The notes below the pieces were generated by a model, which saw nothing but the letters and a program-made list of their open reading frames with translations, was not told the DNA's origin and searched no databases. A stretch of 64,000 nucleotides of DNA from Diphasiastrum complanatum (lineage: Eukaryota > Streptophyta > Lycopodiopsida > Lycopodiales > Lycopodiaceae), in assembly GCA_029204225.1 (NCBI GenBank), contig CM055110.1:35937239-36001238 (forward strand), written 5' to 3'. Shown here piece after piece: positions 1-10,835 of the stretch. The translations under genes and the position numbers were made by a program. Positions within the stretch are counted from its first letter, which is position 1; every line of letters begins with the position of its first letter.

Positions 1-6
1 CCAAAT

Positions 7-1275
7 CTAGCATTTTTCAGGATTAAGAGAGATACCGAAGCATTGACATTGGATAAAAAATTTTTCGAGCACAGACAGATGACGTATTTCTTCGGAATGT
101 GCTCCTAAATTATCCAAGTAAACTTCTAAGGTATCGCCCATCTGCTGAGAAAAGGCCGCATGCATAACACGTTGGAAGGTGCTAGGAGCATTGCAGAGAG
201 CAAAAGGCATGACTTTCCAGTAGCAGGTTCCCCATTCTATGGCAAAGGCGATTTTGTGTTGATCCTCTTCAGCGATTTGGATCATATTATATCCGCTAAA
301 GCAATCTAAGAAGCAGTAAGCCTCATCTCCTGCTAGATTTTCTAAGATGGATTCTCTGAAAGGTAATGAAAAATGATCACGGTCAGTGACGGCGTTAAGT
401 TTCTTAAAATCAACACAGATCTGGAGTTTTCCATTTTTCTTGGGGATGATGACAATTGGCGAGACCCACTCAGTATGCTCAATTTCATAGATAAATCCTG
501 CATCTAAGAGGCATTGTAATTCTTCTTTGATCTTGGCCTTATAGATGGGATTGCATCTGTATGGACGACTCGCAGTGGGCCTCGCACCCGGTTTAAGCGG
601 GATACGATGCACAACTACTTGGGGTGAGACGCCTTTCATGTCTTTATAGGTCCAGGCAAAGATATGTCGATATTTTCGCAAGAGCTTTTCAAGCCGTTTT
701 CGTTGTTCGCGATTGAGATGAGCTCCGACATGGACAAGATATTCGTTGGTTTCATTTGGCTCACTGAGGGAAAGAGTTATGGTTTGTGTAGGGCCTTCAT
801 AGGGTGAATTACCAGTGGGCTCACATTGAGCTTGGGGTAATTTGATTGTGACATCCTCGATCGTATAGTCCTTAAAGTATGCAGGAACATCATGGGCTGG
901 AGATTCAAGGGGGGCCTTGCTTTTACCTTGCCAAGATGGTGTTTTTTCGGGGACTGGTGTAGGGCTAGAGACAATCTTAGAAACTTCCCGAACAATGGTG
1001 AGGTCACCTGGCGGTTGAATTGGAAGTGGTTTTTTCATTTTCTCTTTCATAGTATGACCACGTGGTTGAGGGTTTCGTGGTGGAGAGACAGTTGGTATGT
1101 CATGAAGGATCTCGTCATCAATTTGAAAGATAGTCTCCTCCTCACAGAGATCCCATGGATAGTGTGGGCGTTTGGGACGGTAGAATTTTGTCTCAGGTTT
1201 TTCAATTGCAACCTTGGCAACGGATTCCACCTTGGAAGCATGTTGAGGATAGGTCTTCGGGGGAAGTGCTTCCAT
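7..1275 (-). pseudogene. pol: gypsy pol: linker and reverse transcriptase (G1)
   Basis: This 422-codon open stretch has a proline-rich linker (residues about 30-190) followed by the N-terminal two thirds of a Ty3/gypsy RT. Visible RT landmarks are WVSPIVIIPKKNGK, the FLDCFSGYN block with the first catalytic Asp, and the FALCNAPSTFQRVM block. The metal-binding motif, normally Y-x-D-D, reads YLDN, so one catalytic Asp is Asn; a single G-to-A change explains it. The frame reaches the window edge at conserved SLNPEKC. The long open frame with a dead active site suggests that the element was silenced fairly recently or was mobilised in trans. Confidence 0.9.
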
Positions 1276-1294
1276 ATAGTTGAGGATCTAAATA

Positions 1295-1534
1295 TCAAAA
1301 TGTCCATATTTCTAGGCAATTTTGAATTCGCAAGACATTCTCGTCATCAATAAATAAATCGTCTGATTCATTAGTAGGTAGCCATGCAACATTTAGCAGC
1401 TCATCATGGTGTGGAAGAATATCAATAAAATTGATATTGATGATGGGTGTATCCAGATCAGGTAATTGGTTGTGATCGATCGGGTGTGGAGAGGTACAAT
1501 TATCTTGATGCTGAGCACAGTAATCGGCATTCAC
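1295..1534 (-). pseudogene. gypsy pol: protease-RT spacer (G1)
   Basis: A 79-codon open stretch lies between the protease and RT frames of G1. It is acidic and Asp/Asn-rich, with no motif I can name. Its place in the element makes it the spacer between protease and RT; it is in a different frame from RT, so at least one frameshift separates them. The flanking 1535-1621 is the same spacer without an open frame. Confidence 0.55.
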
Positions 1535-1621
1535 ACAATCAATGGTAGCTACACTGTGACTCCAGTTTATGATATCAGTAGATTTAACATAATGACCTTT
1601 TTCGTGGCTGGACTGGTATGG

Positions 1622-2113
1622 CTATAATACTGAGTTGGTGGTTGAGGATCCCTCATCATGGATGCGTGCAGGTTTGAGTTTACCCGTTGAGTCAATGGTG
1701 ACAGAACTGTCACAATTTCCAAAAGTGACTCGGCCTTTGCTCCAGTCATGAACGACTCGTGCATTAGTGAGCCACAGACAACCAAGTAGTAATTCATAAG
1801 AATAGGCATTATTGGGAATATCAAGTACTACAAGATCAACTGAAAACTTGAGACCTCCTAGTTTGATCAGCACGTGTGAAAGGAAACCGGTAGGTCGGAC
1901 CACACTTTGATCAGCCATCCAAAGCTGACAAGTAAGTTTGGCTAGCTTGTCTCTCAGATTCCATTCCATCATGAGGGATGTGAAAATGATATTAATCTCG
2001 AAACTTTCATCAAGTACTGCTAAAACTTCACCCAATTGATGATGCGTAGCTAGGATTTTGATGTTGCCTCGTTCGCTGAGTGGATTGGTTAGATGTAAGG
2101 GCATTTCAGGCAA
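1622..2113 (-). pseudogene. gypsy aspartic protease, active site altered (G1)
   Basis: The 163-codon frame contains a retropepsin-like fold: a VLAVLDESFEINII segment where gypsy proteases have Asp-(Ser/Gly)-Gly followed by a hydrophobic-Asn-hydrophobic strand, and near residue 115 a YELLLGCLWL segment typical of the second half. The glycine after the catalytic Asp is missing, so the active site is probably non-functional. It lies between the zinc-knuckle region and RT, as expected for a gypsy Pol. Confidence 0.75.
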
Positions 2114-2158
2114 CTCGTCAATAGTGGTGGTGGTATTGGATTGGATTTGTTGTTTCTG

Positions 2159-2985
2159 CTAGCCAACATGCTTCCAGAGTACATGGAAGGGAAGAGTGAC
2201 ATTGACTTGTAGTAAATCTCCCTCAAGTTTGGTACCTTCAAGGGTTTTGCTTTCAAAGAGCTTGTGAGGTACTTTATGGGAAGAGGAAGATCGTTGGTTG
2301 GCATTGCAGATTTGTTGGAGATACTCATGATGCAGCTGAATTTTTTCAAATGGGTGAGGGTAAACTATCGGGGTTGAATCATCACTTGGAGGAACAGCTT
2401 GCGATTGAGTTTTACTGGGTGCAAGTGTAGTGGCTTGGCGTTGGGTTTGTGCCCGAGTCAAGACCCAAGCAGGATGTGTTTTGATTGGTAAGATTTCTAC
2501 TTGCACTAAACAGACAGGAGTGGCTGGCTTAGATCGGGATGGGCAGTCCTTCACGTGATATTCAATACCACAGTTTTCACAAGTTGTAGGAAAGCAGAGT
2601 TTATCTGGTTTACTTGCACAAATAAAGCATCCTCATATTGCGGGTAGTTGATGTGCGGCAAAGACAGTTTGGTTTGGATTGTAAGCTTGGGCATTGGGAT
2701 CCACCGGTTGAGCATTAGAATCATAGGTATAATAAACAACCGTTTTAGTAGAGTATTGTGGTTGAATATTGTCTTCCACATAGTAGCTGGCCGGATCGAT
2801 GGTATTCGGATCAAGATAATGGACAGCGTTTTGTGGGGCAGGTTGGTTAACAACAAACTGTTGACGTGGAGATGGGTATTGATTTGGTGTAGGTGGTCGT
2901 GGTTGGTAAACCTCTGGTCATGGCACATGTTTAGATTTCTTTTCACGATGGTCAAAATCATCGTCGGAACCTTTGTCTTCTTCAC
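2159..2985 (-). pseudogene. gag: gypsy gag C-terminal part with CCHC zinc knuckle (G1)
   Basis: Two overlapping open stretches (2159-2554 and 2551-2985) in different frames cover the nucleocapsid end of Gag. Across the join near 2535-2575 the translation gives CENCGIEYHVKDC, a complete CX2CX4HX4C RNA-binding zinc knuckle. The flanks are rich in Gln, Pro and Thr with no further motif. The knuckle is intact although the frame is broken. Confidence 0.75.
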
Positions 2986-3641
2986 GGATAGTATCGGTCA
3001 TCACATCTTTAAGTTGATCATAAAGGTCAACTGGTTTGAGTTCACGGCGGATGTTTTTAGGCGATCCAACTAAAAATAGTTTTACGGCCATTGGTTCGGT
3101 GATATTTTCATCAACACATTTTACTTTGAGATGTTTAAAACGCTCAATGTAGTTTCGAACAGACTCTTCACAATGCATCTTGATATGAGTAATTTGAATG
3201 AACGGACTCTGAGTTAGTTTAGATGGTTTGAAACGCTTGATGAGAGCATCCTTGAGGGTGGTCCAAGAAGCAAGAAGGAGCTTCGAGATTCAAGTACCAC
3301 TCTTTGGCGGTGCCATAGAGTACCATGGAAAATAGACGAAGCCTTTCAGTTTCAGAAGTATCTCCATAAAAACGACATGCATTATCAAAGTCTTGGAGAA
3401 ATCGGACTGAGTCAGATTCGCCATCGTACTTTGGTGCATCGATATGTGAAATTTTTTGTTCTATTTGTGGAGGAGTCAGATTAGAAGATTCAGCACAGTC
3501 ACGAGACATGATGCAAAATACAGATGAGCAGGGCAGGACTGTACTTGGCAAAAAGGATAGTTTGCTTGTAGAATGGATAGTGTAGGATAAAACCTGGTCT
3601 TTCTGGTGGTGATAGAATTTGCGGACAAGCTGACAAATCAT
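2918..3641 (-). pseudogene. gag: gypsy gag capsid domain (G1)
   Basis: The 3219-3641 frame holds a Retrotrans_gag-type segment: IDAPKYDGESDSVRFLQDF, then an ETERLRLFSMVLYGTAKEWY block in which Trp-Tyr is the family signature. It continues after a frameshift near 3200 into 2918-3178 (VRNYIERFKHLKVKCV, then an acidic tail). Capsid shell formation is the expected role. A likely start is the Met before SRDCAESS near 3509. Two frames are needed, so it is broken. Confidence 0.85.
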
Positions 3642-4347
3642 GGAAAGGTAGATAAAGCTAACTGTAATACTCGCAAATTCTGAAAAAGATTTTTGAATGT
3701 CAGAATAGCAATTTTTTCAGATTTTATGAGAAAAAATTGCAATTTCAGAATTCGTGGATAGGACAACAAAATCGTGCTCTTTGAGAATGAATTCTTAGGC
3801 TGGATGGAGACTTCTAACAGAGAGTTTTGATTGGCAGATAGGGAATATGGAAAAGAATGTGATTTTCTGACAGTAAACGGGCAAAATCTATGAGATAGAA
3901 TTCGCGAAGCTGTTGGAGGACTGATCTTGATGAGATTTAGCCTCAGTGAAGCCGGCGAATTCTAGGACAAAGATTTGGGTGAGAAATAAGGAATTTTGAC
4001 ACTATATCAGGCTATTTTCTCAAAATCTGACCATGGTCAGAATTCACAGAGGTGATAAAATGAAAGATCAGGGTCTGTTAGGGCTACAAACAGGCTGGCG
4101 AATTCTGATATACCTTTTTGGTTGTGAAAAAGGTCACTTGGGTCACTTCTTTCGAAGAAAATGCCCAAGTTGACTCTTTGGTTGCTTCCCCCCTGTTTGA
4201 GAAGTTGCTCTGTAGCTCGTGTAGGACCTGGAGAGATGACGCGTGCTATTTGTTGGTAGATAGAGACAAGCACACAAGCAAACATACAATGCGGAAGCAA
4301 AAAAAAAAAAAAAAAGAGAAGAAGCTAGGTAAAAAATACTTAAAAAG
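3642..4347 (-). other. untranslated leader of gypsy G1
   Basis: This lies between the primer-binding site and gag. The 87-codon frame at 4037-4300 resembles nothing I know. Several GAATTC(T)-centred motifs recur (3749, 3790, 3901, 3958, 4041, 4095). A 17-base A run near 4300 lies inside the leader. No gene was seen. Confidence 0.6.
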
Positions 4348-4362
4348 TGGCAACGGTGCCAA
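4348..4362 (-). promoter_or_regulatory. primer-binding site of gypsy G1 (tRNA-Asp type)
   Basis: On the minus strand TTGGCACCGTTGCCA lies directly after the LTR end. It matches the complement of the plant tRNA-Asp 3' end (TGGCGCCGTTGCC) with one substitution. It would prime minus-strand DNA synthesis, and it sets the LTR boundary at 4363. Confidence 0.75.
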
Positions 4363-5026
4363 TGTTGGAAGTATTTCTAGTGTGTGCGGTGGCTAGATCT
4401 ACTTACGGGTGTAGTATAGGGATGTAGAGATTCATCCACTTTTTAAGTTTCTACCAAGTTTCAAATAGAAATGCGAAAATAAGAAGTAATGACGGAAGCA
4501 CTAAGGCTTACCCAACTAGTGCTCAAAATGGAAATGAAACTATCTAAGGTGACAAAATACAAACCCTTGCTAAGGCTTACCCAACTAGCAAGGTGATTAA
4601 TCTAAATTCTACTTAACATCCAAAGGGTAATAAAATGACATTGCGGCTAATATTAAGTAAATAAGCAATAAAGAACATGCCACAATAAACCGATGAAAAG
4701 GAGGCAAGAGGAGGCCCGAGCACCTTCCCTCAAGCTATGCACCTTTCCAAAGGGAACAAAAATGACATAGAATGATAATTCTCCAAAATAGAGAGCAAGA
4801 TAGCTTAATCTCAAAAGTGTTGGTTACAATGCAAATACCTCTCCTTTTATGGCAAGGAGGGTCTTCCATAAGTGTCTCCTAACTTATGAAACTAATATGT
4901 TTCTAGCCTTTCAAGAACTTCTAACTTAGGATTTACAACTTCAAATTTCTTAACTTAGGAAAACTTAAGATAAAATATTTCTAATCTTAAGTTTACGCTA
5001 TTTTATTATTATTTAAGCTTCTACTC
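4363..5026 (-). repeat. 5' LTR of gypsy G1 (outer end approximate)
   Basis: The inner end is fixed by the primer-binding site (plus strand TGTTGGAAG at 4363). The LTR contains two copies of AAGGCTTACCCAACTAG about 68 bp apart (near 4503 and 4571). The outer end is put at the last plausible CA before the copia A LTR. No second LTR is in the window, so the length is a guess. Confidence 0.5.
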
Positions 5027-5092
5027 ATGGACTTACAAAACACATGCCATGGCTTGAAGTTTATTGACAAATACTCATACGTGGTCCGAACA

Positions 5093-5983
5093 CAAAAGAT
5101 TCATGAACACTTGACGAGAAGACACGAACACGAAAGATTTGTGAACGAGAATCTTTTGCGATCGAGCACGAGAAGGTCAGACGACGGAGACAAAACCAAC
5201 GACGTGACACGAAAAATGTCGCGAAGGACTTTATGCCCTCACACTCCAAAGAGTACCAGCCAAGATCATGCAAGTACCTAAAAGTACAGATATCTGACCT
5301 GATGGCATGACGTCAGCAGATACACTCTAGGTCGTGGCTAATCTACCACTCTTGTAATTTTCTGATTAGTTGTAGATGATTAGTCACTATAATCTTAAAA
5401 GCTACATAGAACGACTATATACTTGCTAGATATACTTGACATATATATGACAGAGAACACACATACAGAGTAGAAGTCTGATGCTAGTAAGCACTCAAGA
5501 TGAAATACAGACGAGAAGTCCACCTGCGTGCGAGACAAGTTCTGTGATCAGGATCCATAGAGATCCACAAGTCTGCTAGTAAGCAAGACACCTATTCGTG
5601 AGAGAACTGTATTTTTCTCACGTCGACGCTCTGTGTGAATCTGCATGCAGTGCCTGAAGAATCAAATAAAATCAATAAATGATCTTGAAACCATTATGCA
5701 CATGTCTTCTTTTTCGTTCTATGATCTTGTATGCAAATGTGTCTGCTATTATTCGTGTGTCTGATTCTCCCATTAATTTCAATTCCGCACATTGGTTGAA
5801 TTCGTTGAATGCTGCATCAATTCATAAATGTAGATCAGTAGTGCCTGACTATATTTTGGAGGACTGTAGGAGTGATCAGTTGGCAGTGTGCAGCGATCAC
5901 ATCTGAAGTCCATCCGAGTTGCAAGAGAATCGAGGTTGCTTCACTTTCGTGACAGTTTTGCGACTGCGAATTCCTTCCCTTCA
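5093..5983 (+). repeat. 5' LTR of copia A (left end approximate)
   Basis: It is homologous to 46520-47300, which follows a copia A-family RNase H as a 3' LTR. Shared landmarks are the ACACGAACACGAAAG repeats, TCCAAAGAGTACCAG, the GATCAGGATCCATAGAGATCC block and the CATCCGAGT-AAGAG block. The right end TTCCTTCCCTTCA is fixed by the PBS and by the 3' remnant at 8965. The left end is uncertain by about 100 bp. Confidence 0.75.
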
Positions 5984-5984
5984 G

Positions 5985-5999
5985 TGGTATAAGAGTTGT
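5985..5999 (+). promoter_or_regulatory. primer-binding site of copia A (tRNA-iMet type)
   Basis: TGGTATAAGAG lies two bases after the LTR end. It matches the usual copia PBS TGGTATCAGAG, complementary to the initiator tRNA-Met 3' end, with one change. Confidence 0.75.
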
Positions 6000-6189
6000 G
6001 CCTATCTTGTCGTAATCTGACATAGCCGAGAAGCTAGCAGATCCAAGAGGCCAAGCATTCAGACAAACAACCATCAACAAGGGAACAGAGTCCAAGAAGC
6101 AGTGGCTTCACTCAGCAGCATGCAGAACAAGATCTGCACAATACTTGATTCTTCAGAATCTAACTTTCTAGCCTGAAAAGTTAAGACAT

Positions 6190-7015
6190 CATGATGACTC
6201 GCCAGACACTTTGTGGCACAAAAGACTCTGTCACATGAACTCAATGGCACTTTATCAAGCAAGCCATCGTGGAGCGATAACAGGGGTCAGCATCTCGAAT
6301 GCAACTAGTTCGACCACCTGTGATGCATGTTTGAAGGGCAAGATGTCACGCACTCCATTCATCAAAGAATCCTACAGAACGACTAAGATTCTGGAGTTAG
6401 TGCATTCTGACATTTGCGGACCATTCAATGTGATCTCAATAGGAGGTCCAAAGTATTATATAACCTTCATTGATGATTATAGTGAATTTGCCAGAGTGTA
6501 TTTTATTCTGAATAAATCTAAAGCACTTGAAAAATTCACAGAATATGTGAATTGGGCTAAAAAATGTACAGGCAACAAGGTTAAGTAGATCAAGACAAAT
6601 CGAGGTGGCGAATACATCTCGAATCACTCCATTGACTTCTGCAATGATTGTGACATCATTTACAGAAGGACCCAGCCTACACGCCTCAACACAATGGTGT
6701 TGCGGAAAGAAAGAACAGGACCCTAATGGAAGCAGTTAGATGTATGATGGCCTACTCGAAGGCTCCAAGAGGGCACTGTGGGCTGAAGCAGTAGCTACAG
6801 CCACATACATCAGGAACAGAAGCAAGTCTGGTGTTCCTCACACGACACCGCATGAGCTATGGTGGGGTAGAAAGCCCAACCTGTCCCACACCATAATCTT
6901 TGGCTATGCAGCTTATGCACATATTTCAGATAAGCTTCGAAAGAAGCTTGATGAGAAACCCGAGTAGGGCTTTCTGGTAGGTTATGACAACAATTCGTCA
7001 TACTACAGAATCTAC
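6190..7015 (+). pseudogene. pol: copia integrase (element A)
   Basis: LWHKRLCHMN and CDACLKGK form the HHCC zinc-binding region. The catalytic core follows: LVHSDICGPF with the first Asp, then NRGGEY where the second Asp is normally one residue earlier and here reads Asn (TNRGGE). A TAG at 6586 replaces what is usually Gln, a frameshift lies near 6676, and a TAG at 6965 ends the segment before GFLVGY. The C-terminal GFLVGYD...YRIYMP block continues to about 7020. Confidence 0.88.
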
Positions 7016-7477
7016 ATGCCAGACACGAACACTGTGAAAATAGTGAGAGATGTCAGATTTGATGCGAGCAGGACAATGGCCAATGACGATCCTGTCAGCT
7101 ACGAAGTTCTAAAGAGACAGTACTATGACCTGCTGCCAATGACAGAGAGAGCAGAGGACGAACACAAAAATGAAGATTTTCGAGTTGTCTCCCATTTGAG
7201 CGACGAATCCGAAGAAGAAAGATTCGAGAGACAGCCTACTGCCACAGTTCCTGTAAACCAAGATGGTTCCGGACCGAGCAGCGCAGACAAGGGCAAAGGC
7301 ATTGCTGTCCCAAGAGAATCTCCTAGAAGGTTGACAAGACCACGAAGAGCGCCAACAAGATATGTGTCAGGCAGCTCAGCTTCCATATCAGAAGAGTTCT
7401 GCGGATTCAGTGGCGAACCACAGACTTTCGAGGAGACGATTGACAGGCAGACAAGGACAAATGGATCCAAGCCATGA
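7016..7477 (+). pseudogene. copia integrase-RT linker (element A)
   Basis: The 153-codon frame starts with TVKIVRDVRFDA, the conserved end of copia integrase. It then becomes an acidic, Ser/Arg-rich linker with PRRLTRPRRAPTRYVSG, the usual signature just before RT. A frameshift near 7440 separates it from RT (the sequence around 7446-7480 still encodes the W-x-x-A-M-N-E-E-M start of RT). Confidence 0.8.
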
Positions 7478-8535
7478 ACGAAGAGATGGAGTCCATGAGG
7501 AAGAATCAAGTATGGATGTTGGAGCCATTATCACATAAGCGCAAGACTGTCAAATGCAAATGGGTTTTCAAGCTCAAATACGGACCAGATGGGAACGTGA
7601 CGAAATACAAGGCAAGACTGGTAGCAAAGGGATTTTCTCAGAGATACGGTATTGACTACTCTGAAACCTTCTCTCCTGTCGTCAAACATTCGTCCCTATG
7701 TCTACTATTTGCATATACACCAGCTTATGACCTCAGGATCCACATTGTGGACGAGAACATAGCCTGCTTGCATGGCAAACTAGACGAAGAGGTCTATATG
7801 GATCAACCCCCAGGATATGTCTCGAATTCACTTCCTGACTATGCATGCAAAATGCACATAAGTATCTATCATCTAAAACAATTAGCTCGACAATGGTACA
7901 AGAAGAAAGATCACATCCTGAAATCATTAGGATTCAAGCCTCTGTTGGCTGACTCCAATGTATATGTCAGAGTTACAGATGGGCAGATCATCATTGTGGT
8001 TGTATATGTAGACGACACTCTGATACTTTGCAAGAGTGAATAGCTGATTGCTGAGGTGAAGACATACATCTCAAAACATTTTGAGATAGTGGACCTGGGG
8101 GAAGCCAGGTGTTACCTAGGCTTACAAATTGAAAGGGACTATGAGGGAGGTAAGTTATGCCTTCACCAATCCAGATACACCCAGAAGATCCTACAGGATT
8201 TTGGGATGCTGAACTGCAAAGGAGCGAATACTCCAATGCTTGCATGGACGGTGTTGACAAGCGACGACTATCCGAAGACTAAGGAAGAGAGAGAACAGAT
8301 GCAACTCACACCTTACAGGAAGATAATGGGATCATTGATGTACCTTGTAGACAATACACACCTTGATATTGCTTATGCAGTATTCAGGATGAGCCAATTC
8401 TACACGAATCTAGGCTCGACACATTGGAAGATTGCAAAACAAATTTTGCAATATCTTCAATTAACGAGGGATTATGGCTTGTGTTATTGTCATGGTGAAA
8501 GTTTTAGGATACTTTCTTATAGCGATGCTAGCTGA
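7474..8535 (+). pseudogene. pol: copia reverse transcriptase (element A)
   Basis: This is a full-length RVT_2-type RT. NEEMESMRKNQVW, the KCKWVFKLKYGPDG block, YKARLVAKGFSQ, FSPVVKHSS and the VVYVDDTLIL active site are all present, and both catalytic Asp of YVDD are intact. A TAG at 8041 splits the frame after LCKSE; the thumb (YLGLQIERD..., ANTPML) continues at 8056. A TGA near 8533 ends the RNase H start at SYSDAS. One of the better-preserved RTs of the window. Confidence 0.9.
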
Positions 8536-8536
8536 A

Positions 8537-8941
8537 CATCTCTCAAAGACGATTGTAAAAGCGTCTCAAGAGGGTGCACCATCGCATCAGAAGCAGCAGT
8601 TCTCTGGGTCAACAAGAAACAGATCGTTGTAGCCCTGTCATCCTACGAAGCAGAATATTTTGCAGTAGCCAAGATGGCCAACGAAATAATCTAGCTAAGA
8701 CAGTTCCTGGACGAATTGGACGAAACAAGGAACGAGCCCCTGGCCTTGCAGATGGACAACACCTTTGCAATACACCTGGTGAAAGATCTCGTGTTCCATT
8801 CTAGAATAAACATATCGCAATCAAGTATCGCCTGATCAGGGATCTGATTGAAAAGAAGATATTGGAGACCACCTTCATCGGAACGAAAGACATGGTTGCT
8901 GACATCTTCACCAAAGCTCTGGACAAAGGACTCTTTGAGAG
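8537..8941 (+). pseudogene. copia RNase H, broken (element A)
   Basis: In shifting frames it encodes the end of a copia RNase H: KSVSRGCTIASEAAVLW, the ALSSYEAEYFAVA block, MDNTFAIHL and DMVADIFTKAL-type residues. A TAG near 8692 and one further frameshift interrupt it. The coding sequence stops abruptly at GLFER and joins the 24-bp LTR remnant. Confidence 0.8.
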
Positions 8942-8965
8942 GCGACTACAAATTCCTTCCCTTCA
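8942..8965 (+). repeat. 24-bp remnant of the 3' LTR of copia A
   Basis: GCGACTACAAATTCCTTCCC plus the next four bases matches the last 24 bp of the 5' LTR (5960-5983) at 22 of 24 positions. The sequence between RNase H and these bases, nearly the whole 3' LTR, is missing. Confidence 0.75.
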
Positions 8966-9218
8966 ATTGCGCTGATAAGTGTGTGATCCTATTTACAGGT
9001 CCAAGACAATTGCTAAGGTTCTAAAATAGTTCTCTCTCTCTCTCTCTCTATGATCACCAACTCTGAGGAGTCAGCAAGGCAAGCCAAGGGAGGTTATTAC
9101 GACTCTAAAACAAATATTGTGAGATAGAAAGATGCATTGGCAACCATTGTAAAAGGCATTCTCCGCTATCTGACCTTACGTATCATAATCCTCTCATCTC
9201 TTCTTGCCCTCGCTCAAT

Positions 9219-9278
<60 letters not shown>

Positions 9279-9864
9279 CATATCAGCTGAAGAATCTTGT
9301 ACTAGCTTAACTTTACAATTACAAGATTGATAACAGTTGTAAAACTGATTAGTGGATCAGTTCGTTGATAGAGCGTGAAGGCTTTCTAGTCTGGTAACGA
9401 CAATCTGTGTATTTTATGCAGACTGGAAATGCAACATCCTTTGGCCTTTTGGCATGTGCCTTTACTTGAGGGCAGTTTTCGGGATTTGTAAGACACCTTC
9501 GACATTTGGAAGACACCTTCGAGATTTGTAGGACACTGTCTTTACCTGTAGGACACCTTCGGCTTTTCGTAGGGCAAGTGTCGCAATTTTCGCTTGAGTG
9601 AAAACACATGTAAAACTACAGTGTCGCCTGTCAAAAACTGTATGTAAAAATGAAGTGTCACATTTTTTGCCCTAATTGTTGCTTGTCAAAAACCTCCTAT
9701 AAAAACACAGTGTCGAGTTTTTCAGTATAGCGACAATTAGCTCAAAAGTGCAGACTGTATAAAAGAAACAGTTCATTTTCTGCAGGTTACATTTGAGAGA
9801 GTAAAAAAATTAGAGAACGAAAGAGGGCTGTTGGGATGAGTAGGAGTTAGATTAAATTCCAACA
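8966..9864 (-). repeat. solo LTR, family X (minus orientation)
   Basis: It is homologous to the minus LTR at 17150-17988. Shared blocks are the start TGTTGGA-TTTAATCT-ACTCCTACTCA (minus), the GCAGACT-TATAAAA-GA block (plus) and ACTCTGAGGAGTCA (9060 and 17230). There is no internal region next to it, so it is a solo LTR or a fragment. The interior holds four GACACCTTCGA-like repeats (9490-9560) and the TA microsatellite. The left boundary is approximate. Confidence 0.7.
9221..9282. repeat. (TA)n microsatellite
   Basis: About 60 bp of alternating TA with two imperfections lies inside the family X LTR. It is self-complementary over most of its length. Confidence 0.95.
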
Positions 9865-9865
9865 G

Positions 9866-10757
9866 CACCTTCGAATTTTTCGCGAGAAATCCGAAGAGAG
9901 AGAAAAAGCGAAGGTCGTCTATTTTGAACGAAGGACGTTCCCAGCCACTTCCTGAAATTTGCGAAGTGAGAGAAAACCACTTCAAGTAAAATGTGAAATG
10001 AGAGAATTTTCGACGTCCTCGTCCGCGTCAACATTTCTAATTCGTTGACCGAATATACCATGTATAGTTGTCACAAAAGCCATATACTTCCAAGTACAAC
10101 GGCTTACCTAATTAGGTGAAAAACATTCAATGTAGCTAATAGATGGATGCAATCTATAAATAGATCATCCCAGCACAGATTACTTGACACTTCGTCCATG
10201 AGACATATTATTTGAGCCTCCCAGTTACGCCACCATTTTTTGATGTAATTGTTATTTTACTGTGCTTCGGTGTAATATAGCAGCAACATGCTTTTCTATC
10301 TATGTATAACGTAGATGAACGCTTGTTGTGATTGAATGCACTTTATCGTTGTTTGATCGTGCTTGTTTACTCACTCTGATCAAAACACAGACGTCTATGG
10401 CTCTTTCGCTTCTGATCAGACAATGGTTGTCTTTGATGCTTAAGAAACTCGCATTATCATATTGCTCTTTCCATCTATTGTAGAACCAGACTTCACTTTG
10501 AATTCATTTTTCAGTAATACTACACAGAAACCATTTCTAATCTCTTCGGTGGACTGTACTCTCGCTTTTGTGAGTATGAACTAATTTTTAACATTATGTT
10601 GGTGGGCAATTAGAACACTTAAAGTTGTGATTATACTTAGCATAAGCTTTCTATTAGACTATTTTTGCATCTAGTAGCTGATTGTAACGGGAGAACTATT
10701 CTGCAATATTCCTGCTCTCTTCTTTGTTCGCGTTCTTCTGTCTCCCTTGTCCCATCA
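9866..10757 (+). repeat. 5' LTR of copia H, 5'-truncated
   Basis: It aligns from GCACCTTCGA onward with the solo LTR at 48675-49741: the TTGCGAAGTGAGAGAAAACC block, GACGTCCTCGTCC, the CACAAAAGCCATATACTT block and AATATAGCAGCA. It extends about 400 bp further than that copy, to CCCATCA just before a primer-binding site. Its first several hundred bases are missing at the boundary with the family X LTR. TATAAATAG at 10155-10163 is the likely TATA box. Confidence 0.75.
10155..10163 (+). promoter_or_regulatory. TATA box of the copia H LTR
   Basis: TATAAATAG sits in a block conserved with the copy at 48675-49741 (CTATAAATAGATC in both). This is the probable start region for element RNA. Confidence 0.55.
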
Positions 10758-10760
10758 GAT

Positions 10761-10772
10761 TGGTATCAGAGC
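10761..10772 (+). promoter_or_regulatory. primer-binding site of copia H (tRNA-iMet)
   Basis: TGGTATCAGAGC is a perfect match to the usual initiator tRNA-Met site, three bases after the LTR end. The following 60 bp of leader are cut by gypsy derivative G2; gag resumes at 13995. Confidence 0.85.
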
Positions 10773-10835
10773 GTAGCTCATATAAATCAAGAGATTAAGT
10801 GTGTTCTATTTGTATTACTATTAGTATGTCTCTAT

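Larger units (their letters stand above)
1..5026 (-). mobile_element. Ty3/gypsy element G1, 5' portion (5' LTR, leader, gag, protease, start of RT)
   Basis: Reading right to left, the order is LTR, primer-binding site, leader, Gag, zinc knuckle, protease and reverse transcriptase, the order of a Ty3/gypsy element. The RT runs off the left edge, so the rest of RT, RNase H, integrase and the 3' LTR lie outside the window. The coding part is broken into at least six frames and the catalytic motifs of protease and RT are altered, so it is a dead copy. The outer end of the LTR near 5026 is uncertain, because no partner LTR is available for comparison. Confidence 0.85.
5093..8965 (+). mobile_element. 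Ty1/copia element A (5' LTR, integrase, RT, RNase H; gag and protease deleted)
   Basis: The layout is LTR, primer-binding site, integrase, RT, RNase H and a tiny remnant of the 3' LTR. Integrase before RT places it in Ty1/copia. Gag and protease are absent: only about 200 bp separate the PBS from the pre-integrase motif. In-frame stops at 6586, 6965, 8041, about 8533 and about 8692, plus frameshifts near 6676 and 7440, make it inactive. Fragments of the same family occur at 31659-32385 and 45613-47300. Confidence 0.88.

Noticed and set aside
4300-4318. A-rich run as a poly(A) tail of a retroposed sequence
   Set aside because: It lies in the leader of gypsy G1 next to its PBS, with no target duplication or LINE/SINE sequence beside it.
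10831-10835. TCTAT/GTATT as a target duplication of G2
   Set aside because: Only three of five bases agree; the nesting is inferred from the split copia H instead.
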